Shown here: positions 52,063-60,329 of the stretch, piece by piece
How positions within the stretch are numbered: position 1 is the stretch's first letter
Layout: each line of letters opens with the position of its first letter
Source: Ornithinimicrobium cryptoxanthini
Lineage (GTDB): Bacteria > Actinomycetota > Actinomycetes > Actinomycetales > Dermatophilaceae
Direction of reading: 5' to 3'
Assembly: GCF_023923205.1 (NCBI RefSeq)
Contig: NZ_CP099490.1
Span: forward strand, 3,348,001 to 3,412,000
Length of the DNA stretch: 64,000 nucleotides
Program-made: the position numbers and the translations under genes
The notes under the pieces: model-generated
Seen by the model: only the letters and a program-made list of their open reading frames with translations
What the model was told of the DNA's origin: nothing
Database searches by the model: none

Positions 52063-52168
52063 CCCGTATGCCGACGGGCCGGGTCAGCCGATCGTGTGAA
52101 GCTCGGGCATCCGGGCCAGCAAGTGCCCACCCCGACCGGACTGCGTGGGCTTCACAGGTGCAGACGAC

Positions 52169-52414
52169 TCAGGCGGTGTCGAGGTAGTTCGACAGTGCTT
52201 CGCGAACGACGGCATCGGGAGACTGCCCATCTTTGGCTGCTCGCTCGTCGATGGCTTCCAGCAGATCTTCCGGCACCAACTGGACACGCTGAAAGTGCGG
52301 ATTGGCCACAACCGGGCACGCCGACAGGTCATAGCCGACTTCCGCTTCCTTGACCAGGCCGGCGACCTGCGCCTCCGTCAGGCCGGGCACGTGGTCGGTA
52401 ATCTCGTAACTCAT
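52169..52414 (-). CDS. Ribbon-helix-helix-type antitoxin-like protein
   Basis: An 81-residue protein whose C-terminal part RVQLVPEDLLEAIDERAAKD, then GQSPDAVVREALSNYLD fits a CopG/RHH DNA-binding fold. The N-terminus (ITDHVPGLTEAQVAGLVKEA) may contact the toxin. AAAGGAGGG precedes the ATG. It overlaps by one base the stop of a broken upstream toxin-like gene, so it looks like the surviving half of a toxin-antitoxin pair. Confidence 0.72.
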   Translation of the reverse strand: MSYEITDHVPGLTEAQVAGLVKEAEVGYDLSACPVVANPHFQRVQLVPEDLLEAIDERAAKDGQSPDAVVREALSNYLDTA

Positions 52415-52640
52415 CAGTGCCCTCCTTTCGGGTGGTATCTCTTGCGCAGCTTCATGGCGTGGATGACGACCTCCTTCCCATCATCCCCTGTCACCGTGAC
52501 GATCTCCAGTGGTCTGGCGGATCCGTCCATACCGACATAGAGCCACCTATCTGGGTCTTCGCCACCCGGGTGCGTTGCCAGGCGCTTGCAACGGCGTGCG
52601 CGATGTCCGCTGGACTACATCCATGCTTGAGGCGCCTGGA
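52414..52640 (-). pseudogene. Remnant of a small toxin-like gene
   Basis: The 3' part encodes PDRWLYVGMDGSARPLEIV, then HAMKLRKRYHPKGGH, the usual end of a small RelE/BrnT-like toxin. Upstream, in another frame, RLKHGCSPADIAHAVASAW gives the expected preceding part. A one-base change near 52576-52585 separates them, and a TAG with no start codon lies further upstream. The product is probably non-functional. It lies directly upstream of the RHH antitoxin. Confidence 0.65.
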
Positions 52641-52766
52641 CGTCGCATGGGCGCATTTTTGCTTGCACCGTCCGGGTCGAGGGCTGCCCTACCGTGAACG
52701 ACGCGATGAGAAACGCGATCTCCTGGCGCGAGTGGGCACAGCACCTCGCCGGGTAGGTTGCCAACC

Positions 52767-53927
52767 ATGCTGACCCCGTCTGCGCGGAGCAACGTCGAGC
52801 CGTTCTATGTCATGGAGGTGCTCGCGGCCGCCGCCGAGCGCCAGCGCACCCACGGTGACGCGATCTCGTTGTGCGCGGGCCAGCCGTCGACGCCGGCGCC
52901 CCAGGCGGTGCGCGAGGCCGCCGCGCGTGCCCTCGACGGTGAGCTGCTCGGCTACACCCAGGCGACCGGCATACTCCCCCTGCGCGAGGCCATCGCCGCC
53001 CACCACCGCGACTGGTATGACATCGACGTCACCCCCGACGACGTGATCGTGATGACCGGCAGCTCCGGGGTCTTCACCACCCTCTTCCTGGCGGCGTTCG
53101 AGCCCGGCGACACGGTGGCGATGACGCGCCCCGGCTACCCCGCCTACCGCAACACCCTCCAGGCGCTCGGCTGCCAGGTGCTCGAGCTCGACTGCGGCCC
53201 GGAGACGCGCTACCAGCCGACCGTCGCGATGCTTGAGGCCCTGCCGGAGCCGCCGCGCGGGCTGATCGTGGCGAGCCCGGCCAACCCGACCGGCACCGTC
53301 ATCGACCCAGAGGAGCTGGCCGCGATCGCGCGCTGGTGCGAGGAGGTGGGGTGCCTGCTGATCAGCGACGAGATCTATCACGGTGTGACCTATGGGCGGC
53401 CGGTCGCGAGCGCCTGGCAGACCAGCCGTCAGGGCGTCGTGGTGGGGTCGGTCAGCAAGTACTTCTCGATGACCGGGTGGCGCCTCGGGTGGGCGGTGGT
53501 GCCGCAGGAGCTGCGCCGCCCACTCGACGTGCTGACCCAGAACCTCACCATCTGCCCGCCGGCGATCACGCAGTATGCCGCGGTGGCGGCGTTCTCCGCG
53601 CAGGCCCGGGTGGAGCTCGAGGGCCACGTCCAGCGGTATGCCGTGAACCGGGATCTCCTGCTGCGTCGCCTCCCAGCGCTGGGACTTGGCTCGTTCGCTC
53701 CACCGGACGGGGCGTTCTATGCGTGGTGCGACATCGCGCACCTGACCGACAACTCGATCCGCTGGTGCCAGGACGTGCTGGCGGCCACCGGTGTCGCGCT
53801 CACCCCCGGCTTGGACTTTGACACGGCCCGCGGCCACCAGTGGGTGCGGCTCAGCTTTGCCGGCGCTACGGAGGAGATCGACGAGGCGCTGGACCGCCTG
53901 GACGCCTCCGGCCTGCTGCGCCCCTGA
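52767..53927 (+). CDS. PLP-dependent aminotransferase, class I/II
   Basis: A 386-residue aspartate-aminotransferase-fold enzyme: ISLCAGQPSTPAP near the N-terminus, the cofactor contact VASPANPTGTVIDP, LLISDEIYHGVTYG, and the PLP lysine in VGSVSKYFSMTGWRLGW. Arg in WVRLSFAG binds substrate carboxylate. ATG 52767 is used; TTG 52758 is less likely. The amino-acid substrate is unknown. Confidence 0.93.
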   Translation: MLTPSARSNVEPFYVMEVLAAAAERQRTHGDAISLCAGQPSTPAPQAVREAAARALDGELLGYTQATGILPLREAIAAHHRDWYDIDVTPDDVIVMTGSSGVFTTLFLAAFEPGDTVAMTRPGYPAYRNTLQALGCQVLELDCGPETRYQPTVAMLEALPEPPRGLIVASPANPTGTVIDPEELAAIARWCEEVGCLLISDEIYHGVTYGRPVASAWQTSRQGVVVGSVSKYFSMTGWRLGWAVVPQELRRPLDVLTQNLTICPPAITQYAAVAAFSAQARVELEGHVQRYAVNRDLLLRRLPALGLGSFAPPDGAFYAWCDIAHLTDNSIRWCQDVLAATGVALTPGLDFDTARGHQWVRLSFAGATEEIDEALDRLDASGLLRP

Positions 53928-54138
53928 CCCTGAGAAGCCCTCTGCCGTGACGGCTGGGGCAGGTGCGCAGCGCCCGCCCGCGGATCGTCCCCGCGAGGGC
54001 ACCTGAGCCGATCGCGTGGTGACAGTGGTCAATTCGCACTACGGTGAGTCGGAAGACGCATGCGGCGAAGGTCGTGTGTCCCGGCCCGAGCGGCGGCACC
54101 AGTCGTCGCAGGCCGAGAACGACGAGGAGGGTGTGACC

Positions 54139-55485
54139 ATGGAATGGAAATGGGTTTGGCTGGTGCTCCTGCTGCTGGTGATCGCTGCGGCCGTGTGGCT
54201 GCTGCTACGTCGCCCGGGCGGCACCGAGGTTTCCGGATCAAATGACCCCGCCCTGGGACGGGACACCGACGCAGACGCAGTGCCCCCCTCGCAAGCGGGT
54301 CACCAGGGCTACGACGCTGGTGACACGGGAGGGGCCTACGACGCTGGCGCCGGCAACCAGCCCTACGCGGCAGGCGGTCAGGCTCCCGCAGACGCGCCGT
54401 TCGACCAGTCCGCGACCGACTCTGCGGGGTTTGCGCAGCCGACCGGCTATGAGCAGGACCCAGCCCACACCGAGCAGGACCCGACCTACACCGAGCCCGA
54501 GGTGACCTACCGGGACACCGCCACCGGTGACGAGGCCGCTGCCGACACCTCCTATGACGCCGCGCCCGACGAGGGGGGCTACCCCCAGGACACGACGTTC
54601 ACCGAGCCGGAGGTGACCTACGAGGACACCCCGAGCGGTGGCACTGGCGCAGTTGACTCCGGCTACGCCGAGGGCACCGCCACCGAGGCGGGCTATCAGG
54701 AGGGGGCGAGCGACGGTCAGCCCGAGGTGACCTACGAGGACACCACCTATGAGGACACCACCTATGACGACGCTGGCGTCGCGGACACGACTGCCGCCGA
54801 CAGCAGCGACTGGACTGCCGGCCCGGCCGCTGAGGCACCCGACGTCGAGCGCGGCAGTGACCAGTGGACCGAGCCTGCTCCTGCGGCAGACGACAGCGCC
54901 CGCCAGGACAGCACCGACGACTCAGGTGTGTCCGGCAGCACCGCGGCGACGATCGGTGCCGGAGCGGCCGCAGCCGGAGCAGCTGGCGCCACGGCCCGGG
55001 ACACCGGGGACAGCCGGTCGGAGGACGCCTGGGACAGCCGGTCCGAGGGCGCCGGGGACAGCCAGTCGGAGGACGCCGCGAGCGACTGGCCAGAGGGTGA
55101 GCCGGTCCAGACCGCAGCAGAGTTCGACACCGACGAGCCGGTCCAGACCACGACCTATGAGCGTGAAGAGACCACGACCTACGCACCGGCGCCCGACGCG
55201 TCGACCGGCGGAGGCGACGCTGGTGACTACGGCTACGACGAGGCCCGTGCGGGTGCCGCCGCAGCCGGCAGTGCCGCCGAGGCTCCGTTCGGCGCCGGGT
55301 CCGCGGCTCCGGCCGAGGACGGGTCCGGTCCGGCCGGCTGGGAGATCAAGGGCAACGCCGGCTCGATGCTCTTCCACACCACCGAGTCCCCGTCCTATGA
55401 GGGCACCCGCGCCGAGGTCTGGTTCGAGTCCGAGGAGGCCGCCAGGGCCGCAGGCTTCGCCCACTGGGACCGCAAGCGCCGCTGA
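54139..55485 (+). CDS. Membrane-anchored acidic repeat protein with C-terminal sunset domain
   Basis: A 448-residue protein. An N-terminal helix (WVWLVLLLLVIAAAVWLLL) anchors it. Residues about 35-390 are acidic, low-complexity and Tyr/Thr/Asp/Gly-rich, with repeated EVTYEDT and TTYED and a DSRSED-type run (about 295-315). The last 50 residues, WEIKGNAGSMLFHTTESPSY, then EVWFESEEAARAAGFAHWDR, match the small sunset domain also seen on actinobacterial L17 and ArfC-like proteins. GAGGAGG lies 8 bases before the ATG. Function is unknown. Confidence 0.85.
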   Translation: MEWKWVWLVLLLLVIAAAVWLLLRRPGGTEVSGSNDPALGRDTDADAVPPSQAGHQGYDAGDTGGAYDAGAGNQPYAAGGQAPADAPFDQSATDSAGFAQPTGYEQDPAHTEQDPTYTEPEVTYRDTATGDEAAADTSYDAAPDEGGYPQDTTFTEPEVTYEDTPSGGTGAVDSGYAEGTATEAGYQEGASDGQPEVTYEDTTYEDTTYDDAGVADTTAADSSDWTAGPAAEAPDVERGSDQWTEPAPAADDSARQDSTDDSGVSGSTAATIGAGAAAAGAAGATARDTGDSRSEDAWDSRSEGAGDSQSEDAASDWPEGEPVQTAAEFDTDEPVQTTTYEREETTTYAPAPDASTGGGDAGDYGYDEARAGAAAAGSAAEAPFGAGSAAPAEDGSGPAGWEIKGNAGSMLFHTTESPSYEGTRAEVWFESEEAARAAGFAHWDRKRR

Positions 55486-55506
55486 CCGACCACCACACCC
55501 GCCGCA

Positions 55507-55545
55507 CAATATGCTCTGCCCCCTCAGCGGGGGCAGAGCATATTG
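55507..55545. terminator. Perfect 39-bp palindromic hairpin between convergent genes
   Basis: CAATATGCTCTGCCCCC, loop tcagc, GGGGGCAGAGCATATTG: 17 exact pairs. No T-run follows. It is placed to stop both the sunset-domain gene and pyrE. Confidence 0.75.
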
Positions 55546-55585
55546 TCGTCGTGGTGCCTGGTCGTCGTGCCTCGAAGGCCCGCCG

Positions 55586-56131
55586 CTACTCCAGACCCAG
55601 GTCGCCCAGGGAGTAGGCCGCGCGATAGTCCAGGCCCGCCTCGCGCACCCTCTCCTCCGCCCTGCTGCCCCGGTCCGCGATCACGGCCACCGCCACCACC
55701 TCGGCGCCGGCCTCCCGACAGGCCTCGACTGCAGCGAGCGGTGACCCGCCGGTGGTCGAGGTGTCCTCCACGACCAGCACGCGACGGCCCACGATCGACG
55801 GTCCTTCGATCCGCTGCTGCAACCCGTGTGCCTTCTCGGCCTTGCGCACCACGAAGGCGTCCAGCCGTCCACCAGCGGCCGCCCGCGCGTGCACCATGGC
55901 GGTCGCCACCGGGTCCGCCCCCATCGTGAGCCCGCCGACCGCGTCGAACTCCAGGTCCGCGACGAGCGCGTTCATCACCTGGCCCACCAGGGGCGCGGCC
56001 TCCCCGTCGAGCGTGATGCGCCGCAGGTCGACGTAGTAGTCCGCCTCCTGCCCCGAGCTCAACGTCACCCGCCCGTGCACGACGGCCTTGGTGCGGATCA
56101 GGTCCAGAAGCTTCTCGCGTGCGTCAGTCAC
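55586..56131 (-). CDS. pyrE: Orotate phosphoribosyltransferase
   Basis: A 181-residue pyrimidine-synthesis enzyme making OMP from orotate and PRPP. The PRPP loop is VLVVEDTSTTGGSPLAAVEA. Other features are VTLSSGQEADYYVDLRRITL and GGLTMGADPVATAM. Length is normal. It is not near the other pyr genes, as is usual in actinobacteria. It diverges from the SDR at 56186. Confidence 0.95.
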   Translation of the reverse strand: MTDAREKLLDLIRTKAVVHGRVTLSSGQEADYYVDLRRITLDGEAAPLVGQVMNALVADLEFDAVGGLTMGADPVATAMVHARAAAGGRLDAFVVRKAEKAHGLQQRIEGPSIVGRRVLVVEDTSTTGGSPLAAVEACREAGAEVVAVAVIADRGSRAEERVREAGLDYRAAYSLGDLGLE

Positions 56132-56185
56132 GAGATCGCAGCCTACCGACCCGACCTGTCGGGGGGCACGCCTACAGTGGCCACC

Positions 56186-56965
56186 ATGGGAACTGCACTC
56201 GTCACCGGCGCCTCAGCAGGGCTCGGCCGCGCCTTCGCCACCGAGCTCGCCAGCCGCGGGCATGACCTCGTCCTGGTGGCCAGGAACCGCTCCCGGCTCG
56301 AGGAGCTCTCCACCGAGCTGCAGCGGGAGTATGCCGTGACGACCGAGATCCTGACAGCTGACCTGGCCGACCGGGACCAGACCGAACGGGTCGCCGAGCG
56401 GTTGCGGGACCTCGAGCGCCCCGTGGACCTCCTGGTCAACAACGCGGGTTTCGGACTCAGGCGCAGCTTCTCCAAGGGCGACCTCGCCGATGAGGAGCAT
56501 GCCCTCGCCGTCATGGTGCGGGCCGTCCTCGTGCTCAGCCACGCGGCCTCCGGGACGATGCGCGCCCGCGGGCGCGGCGCCATACTCAATGTTTCCTCGA
56601 TGGCCTCCTTCGCCGTGATGGGGACCTACTCCGCCATCAAGTCGTGGGTGACCGTCTTCAGCGAGGCGCTGTCGGTCGAGCTGGCCGGGACCGGCGTCAC
56701 GGTCACGGCGGTGTGTCCGGGCTTCGTGCGCACCGAGTTCCACGACCGGGCAAAGATGAACATGTCTGCCCTGCCCGACCAACTGTGGCTGGAGACCGAC
56801 CAGGTCGTCCTCGAGGCGCTGCGCGCGGTCGACGCCGGGGCCGCGGTGTCGGTGCCCTCGGCGACCTACAAGGCGGTGGCCGCCGCCCTGCGCGTGGTGC
56901 CGCGTGGCCTCACCCGCCGCGTGTCGACCCAGCTGGCCCAGCGACGACGGACCACCGCGCCCTGA
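56186..56965 (+). CDS. Short-chain dehydrogenase/reductase
   Basis: A 259-residue classical SDR with cofactor loop VTGASAGLGRAFATELA, NNAGFGLR, catalytic Ser in NVSSMASFA and YSAIKSW giving the Tyr and Lys of YxxxK. CPGFVRTEFHDR follows. It resembles DltE/YqjQ-type actinobacterial SDRs. The substrate is unknown. Confidence 0.9.
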   Translation: MGTALVTGASAGLGRAFATELASRGHDLVLVARNRSRLEELSTELQREYAVTTEILTADLADRDQTERVAERLRDLERPVDLLVNNAGFGLRRSFSKGDLADEEHALAVMVRAVLVLSHAASGTMRARGRGAILNVSSMASFAVMGTYSAIKSWVTVFSEALSVELAGTGVTVTAVCPGFVRTEFHDRAKMNMSALPDQLWLETDQVVLEALRAVDAGAAVSVPSATYKAVAAALRVVPRGLTRRVSTQLAQRRRTTAP

Positions 56966-57024
56966 CCCGCAGGCTCCGACCGTGCGCCCGCCGCGGGTCC
57001 ACGACCGGCGCCTAGGGTGGCCCC

Positions 57025-57816
57025 GTGCGCATCGCAACGTGGAACGTCAACAGCATCCGGGCCCGCCTCGACCGGGTGATCGCCTTCCTCGAGCGGCACG
57101 ATGTCGACGTCCTGGCGATCCAGGAGACCAAGTGCCGTGACGACCAGTTCCCACACCTGCCGTTTGAGGCGGCCGGTTATGACGTCGCGCACGTCGGGCT
57201 GAACCAGTGGAACGGCGTCGCCGTCGTCTCCAGGGTGGGCCTGGAAGACGTGCAGGTCGGCTTCGACGGGATGCCCGGTTGGGGCGACCCGCTCGACGCC
57301 GAGGCCCGGGTGATCTCCGCGCGGTGTCGTGAGGTGCGGATCGTCTCGCTCTATGTGCCCAACGGGCGCTCGGTGGACGACCCGCACATGCTCTACAAGC
57401 TCGACTGGCTGGCCCGGCTCAGCGAGAGCGTGCGGGAGCGCCTGGCCGCAGACCCCCACGAGCAGGCGGTGCTGATGGGCGACTGGAATGTCGCACCGCT
57501 GGACGAGGACGTCTGGTCGCCAGAGTTCTTCATCGGCCACACCCACGTCTCACCGCCGGAGCGCGCCGCCTTCCAGGCCGTGCTGGATGCCGGGCTGAGC
57601 GACCTGACCCGGGAGCACACGCCTGGGCCCGGCGTCTACACCTACTGGGACTACACCCGGCTGCGCTTCCCCAAGCGGCAGGGCATGCGCATCGACTTCG
57701 CGCTGGGCTCCCCCGCCGTCGCGGCCCGGGTCACCGGTGCCTTCATCGACCGCGAGGAGCGCAAGGGCAAGGGCGCCTCCGACCACGCCCCCGTCGTGCT
57801 GGACCTCACCGACTGA
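57025..57816 (+). CDS. xth: Exodeoxyribonuclease III
   Basis: A 263-residue AP endonuclease/3'-exonuclease of base-excision repair: TWNVNSIRARLDRV, VLAIQETKCRDDQFP (metal Glu), GDWNVAPLDEDVW and the C-terminal SDHAPVVLDL catalytic Asp-His. GTG start. It overlaps the convergent phosphotransferase gene by 11 bases. Confidence 0.94.
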   Translation: MRIATWNVNSIRARLDRVIAFLERHDVDVLAIQETKCRDDQFPHLPFEAAGYDVAHVGLNQWNGVAVVSRVGLEDVQVGFDGMPGWGDPLDAEARVISARCREVRIVSLYVPNGRSVDDPHMLYKLDWLARLSESVRERLAADPHEQAVLMGDWNVAPLDEDVWSPEFFIGHTHVSPPERAAFQAVLDAGLSDLTREHTPGPGVYTYWDYTRLRFPKRQGMRIDFALGSPAVAARVTGAFIDREERKGKGASDHAPVVLDLTD

Positions 57817-58828
57817 ACCGGTCCAGGGCCACGTCCAGGCGGGCCAGCAGGGTGTCGGCGCGACCGGCATACTCCGCGCCCGCCCCACGCTGGACCTGCC
57901 GCCGGAAGTGCAGGGCGACAAAGAAGACCTCGTGGACCAGCCACGCCCTCGCGCGGGTCGCCAACGACGCCGGATCGCCGACCCCGGCCGCTTCCACATA
58001 GGCGCCCAGATAGCGCTCGAGACGGTCGCGGCCCAGCTCGAGATACCACGGCTCCAGCCAGACGTCACCGCCGATGAAGGCGAGGTCGCGCGCGGGGTCG
58101 CCGATCATCGCCCACTCCCAGTCGACATAGCGCGGCACCCCGCCGGAGACCAGGATGTTGGGCACCGCAGCGTCGCCATGGGTCAGCGCAAACCGGGCGA
58201 GCCGCTCAAACTCCGGCTCGGTGTCCTCGAAGAGCCGGCGCACCCGCGGCCAGAGCCGCGCCACATCTGCCGCGGCGGTCAGCTCCGGGTAGTTCTCGCC
58301 CCACCACGCCAGCCCCGACTCACCCTGCTCGACCATGCTGATCCTGGGCTCCAGTTGCGCGGCGGTGAGGGCGCCGTGGCCCTCATAAGACCGCTCGTGC
58401 AGCCGCGCCAGCTGCCGAGCATGGGCCGCGAGCAGCTCGTCGGTCCACCCGGTCGCCGGGCGCACCTGGCCGGGGACGAACTCCTGCACCTGGTATCCCG
58501 TGCCCCGGGTCCCGTCGCCCGGATCGAGGTGGATCGGGCGTGGGCCCAGCCCCTCGGGCGCGGCCGCCAGCGCCGCGAACTCCTCGGCCATCGGGCGGGG
58601 CAGCTCGTCGAGCCGGTGCGGCACCCGGACCACGATCCTGCGCGGTCCGGCCGGGTCACGGACGTCGGCGAGCGCGCGGGAGATGACCAGCCACGCGGCA
58701 TACGACTCGCCTCTGCCGATCAGGGCCGCTTCGGGCGACGGGTCGCTCGGCACGCCCCGGCCGTCGTCGAACCACTGCGGGTGCGCGGCGGCCAACGCCG
58801 CGACGTCCTGGCGGGTGGTCAGCGTCAT
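57806..58828 (-). CDS. APH-like phosphotransferase family protein
   Basis: A 340-residue protein of the aminoglycoside-phosphotransferase/choline-kinase fold. The catalytic loop is ALTHGDAAVPNILV (HGDxxxxN) and the metal Asp is in YVDWEWAMIGDPARDLAF. The natural substrate is unknown; resistance should not be assumed. It overlaps the upstream HhH-GPD gene by four bases. Confidence 0.88.
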   Translation of the reverse strand: MTLTTRQDVAALAAAHPQWFDDGRGVPSDPSPEAALIGRGESYAAWLVISRALADVRDPAGPRRIVVRVPHRLDELPRPMAEEFAALAAAPEGLGPRPIHLDPGDGTRGTGYQVQEFVPGQVRPATGWTDELLAAHARQLARLHERSYEGHGALTAAQLEPRISMVEQGESGLAWWGENYPELTAAADVARLWPRVRRLFEDTEPEFERLARFALTHGDAAVPNILVSGGVPRYVDWEWAMIGDPARDLAFIGGDVWLEPWYLELGRDRLERYLGAYVEAAGVGDPASLATRARAWLVHEVFFVALHFRRQVQRGAGAEYAGRADTLLARLDVALDRFSR

Positions 58829-59412
58829 GACGAGGCTTTGGCAGCCTTCGCCGCGGCCTTCTGCTCCTTCTTGTAGGCCCGCACCTGCGCCAGGCTCTGG
58901 TCGTCGACCACGTCGGCGATCGACATCCTGGCGTCGGGGTCGCCGTAGTCCCCCGCCGCCTCGCGCCAGTCCTTGGCGGCCAGGCCGCGCTGCTTGCCGA
59001 GCAGGGCCAGGAAGATGCGGGCCTTCTGGTCACCGAAGCCGGGTAGCGCCTTGAGCCGTTTCAGCACCGTCGCGCCGTCAGGGTGTCCGATGGCCCAGAT
59101 CGACCCGGTGTCCCCGCCATAGTCGGTCACGATCGTGGTGGCCAGGTCGTGGATGCGCTGCCCCATCGACTTGGGGAAGCGGTGCACGGCGGGTGGCGTC
59201 GCGCAGACGGCGATGAACTGGTCGGGGTCCATCGCGGCGATCTGCGCGGCGTCGCAGTCACCGAGGCGGTCGACGAGCTTCTTGGGCCCGGCAAACGCGA
59301 CCTCCATCGGGATCTGCTGGTCCAGCAGCATGCCGACCAGGAGCGCGAACGGGTTCTGGGCGAGCACGGCATCCGCCTCGGGATCGCCGGCCAGGTGCAG
59401 TTCACGTCTCAT
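58825..59412 (-). CDS. HhH-GPD-type base-excision DNA repair protein
   Basis: A 195-residue protein of the actinobacterial HhH-GPD-type glycosylase-like family: NPFALLVGMLLDQQIPMEVA, then the helix-hairpin-helix region LKRLKALPGFGDQKARIFLA. The Lys/Ala-rich C-terminus (YKKEQKAAAKAAKASS) is basic. Specificity is unknown. It forms a two-gene unit with the phosphotransferase. The tandem repeat array begins 24 bases upstream of its start. Confidence 0.85.
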   Translation of the reverse strand: MRRELHLAGDPEADAVLAQNPFALLVGMLLDQQIPMEVAFAGPKKLVDRLGDCDAAQIAAMDPDQFIAVCATPPAVHRFPKSMGQRIHDLATTIVTDYGGDTGSIWAIGHPDGATVLKRLKALPGFGDQKARIFLALLGKQRGLAAKDWREAAGDYGDPDARMSIADVVDDQSLAQVRAYKKEQKAAAKAAKASS

Positions 59413-59435
59413 GCCCCGATCATCCCTCACCCCCA

Positions 59436-59595
59436 CATTTTTGTAGTGACTTCGCTGGTCCCCCCCGCATTTTTGTAGTGACTTCGCTGGTCCCACCCGC
59501 ATTTTTGTAGTGACTTCGCTGATCCCACCCGCATTTTTGTAGTGACTTCGCTGATTCCACCCGCATTTTCATAGCGACTTCGCTAGTCGGGTGGG
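59436..59595. repeat. 32-bp tandem repeat family, locus C (five contiguous units)
   Basis: Units begin at 59436, 59468, 59500, 59532 and 59564, an exact 32-base period with no spacers. The core is CATTTTTGTAGTGACTTCGC, followed by tgg/tga and tcccacccg. In the last unit the core reads catagcgacttcgct, restoring a perfect AGCGA-ct-TCGCT palindrome. The array sits in the leader of the HhH-GPD gene. It is not coding, since 32 is not a multiple of three. Confidence 0.9.
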
Positions 59596-59639
59596 ATCCG
59601 CGACAGCCCAGGGCCGTCCAGGGGAGGTGCCATGCTGAC

Positions 59640-60329
59640 GTGGTGCCACGCCGCAACCGAGTTGATCCGTGGGGAGACCTGGTCGCACACCCGGCTCGCG
59701 GGATGTTCACCGGCAACCGTGGCTGCGTGGTCGATGACCGCGGGCGGGTCGTGCGCCACCACGGGAACAACCTGCTGTGGATCACCTGTCGGCTCGAGTT
59801 CCGCGGCCGGCGCGTGGAGCTGGCGAGGCCGAACCGGTGGACCCCACTGTTCTTCCTCGACGACGCGGTGGCGCTGGCGGCGGGTCATCGGCCCTGTGGC
59901 GAGTGCCGCCACACGGACTACCTCGCCTATCGCGACGGCGTGACCGCTGCGACCTGAAGCGGTCCCCCGTTGAGGGCCGCGGAGCTGAACCGTCTGCTGG
60001 CCGACGAGCGACTCCGTCATGGCCGCGGGCTCAGCAGGGCGGCCGACCGGATCCTGTGGCGTGCACCGATCGACCGGCTCCCGGATGCGACGGTGGTCCT
60101 GGACGCGGCTGGCCGGCCGAGTCTGCTGGTCGGCGAGACGCTGCGGCCGTTCTCCCTGGATGGTTGGGGCGCCGCCGTGCCAGTGCCTGACGGTCCCGTC
60201 ATCGTGCTGACCACACCGACCTCAGTCGGGACTCTGGCCCACGGCTTCGTGCCGGTGCTGCATCCCAGCGCTCACGCGCTCGGGCGCACCCCGGCGGGAG
60301 TCGCCTCGCGTCAGGACGGGGTCATGTGA
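59640..60329 (+). pseudogene. Conserved hypothetical protein split by an in-frame TGA
   Basis: The first part (59640-59957, MVPRRNRVDPWGDL, ARGMFTGNRGCVVDDRGRVV, RWTPLFFLDDAVALAAGHRP, CGECRHTDYLAYRD) runs into TGA at 59955-59957. The same frame then continues PPLRAAELNRLLADERLRHG to PTSVGTLAHGFVPVLHPSA and ends at 60329. Both halves look like one actinobacterial protein of about 230 residues. It is a nonsense mutation or base error; reinitiation at TTG 59970 is possible. CxxC hints at a metal site. Confidence 0.7.

Noticed and set aside
57806..58828. Aminoglycoside resistance gene
   Set aside because: The APH-like fold is shared by many kinases of unrelated substrates; context gives no resistance link.
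59436..59595. Possible CRISPR array
   Set aside because: The 32-bp units are directly adjacent with no unique spacers, and no cas genes are present.
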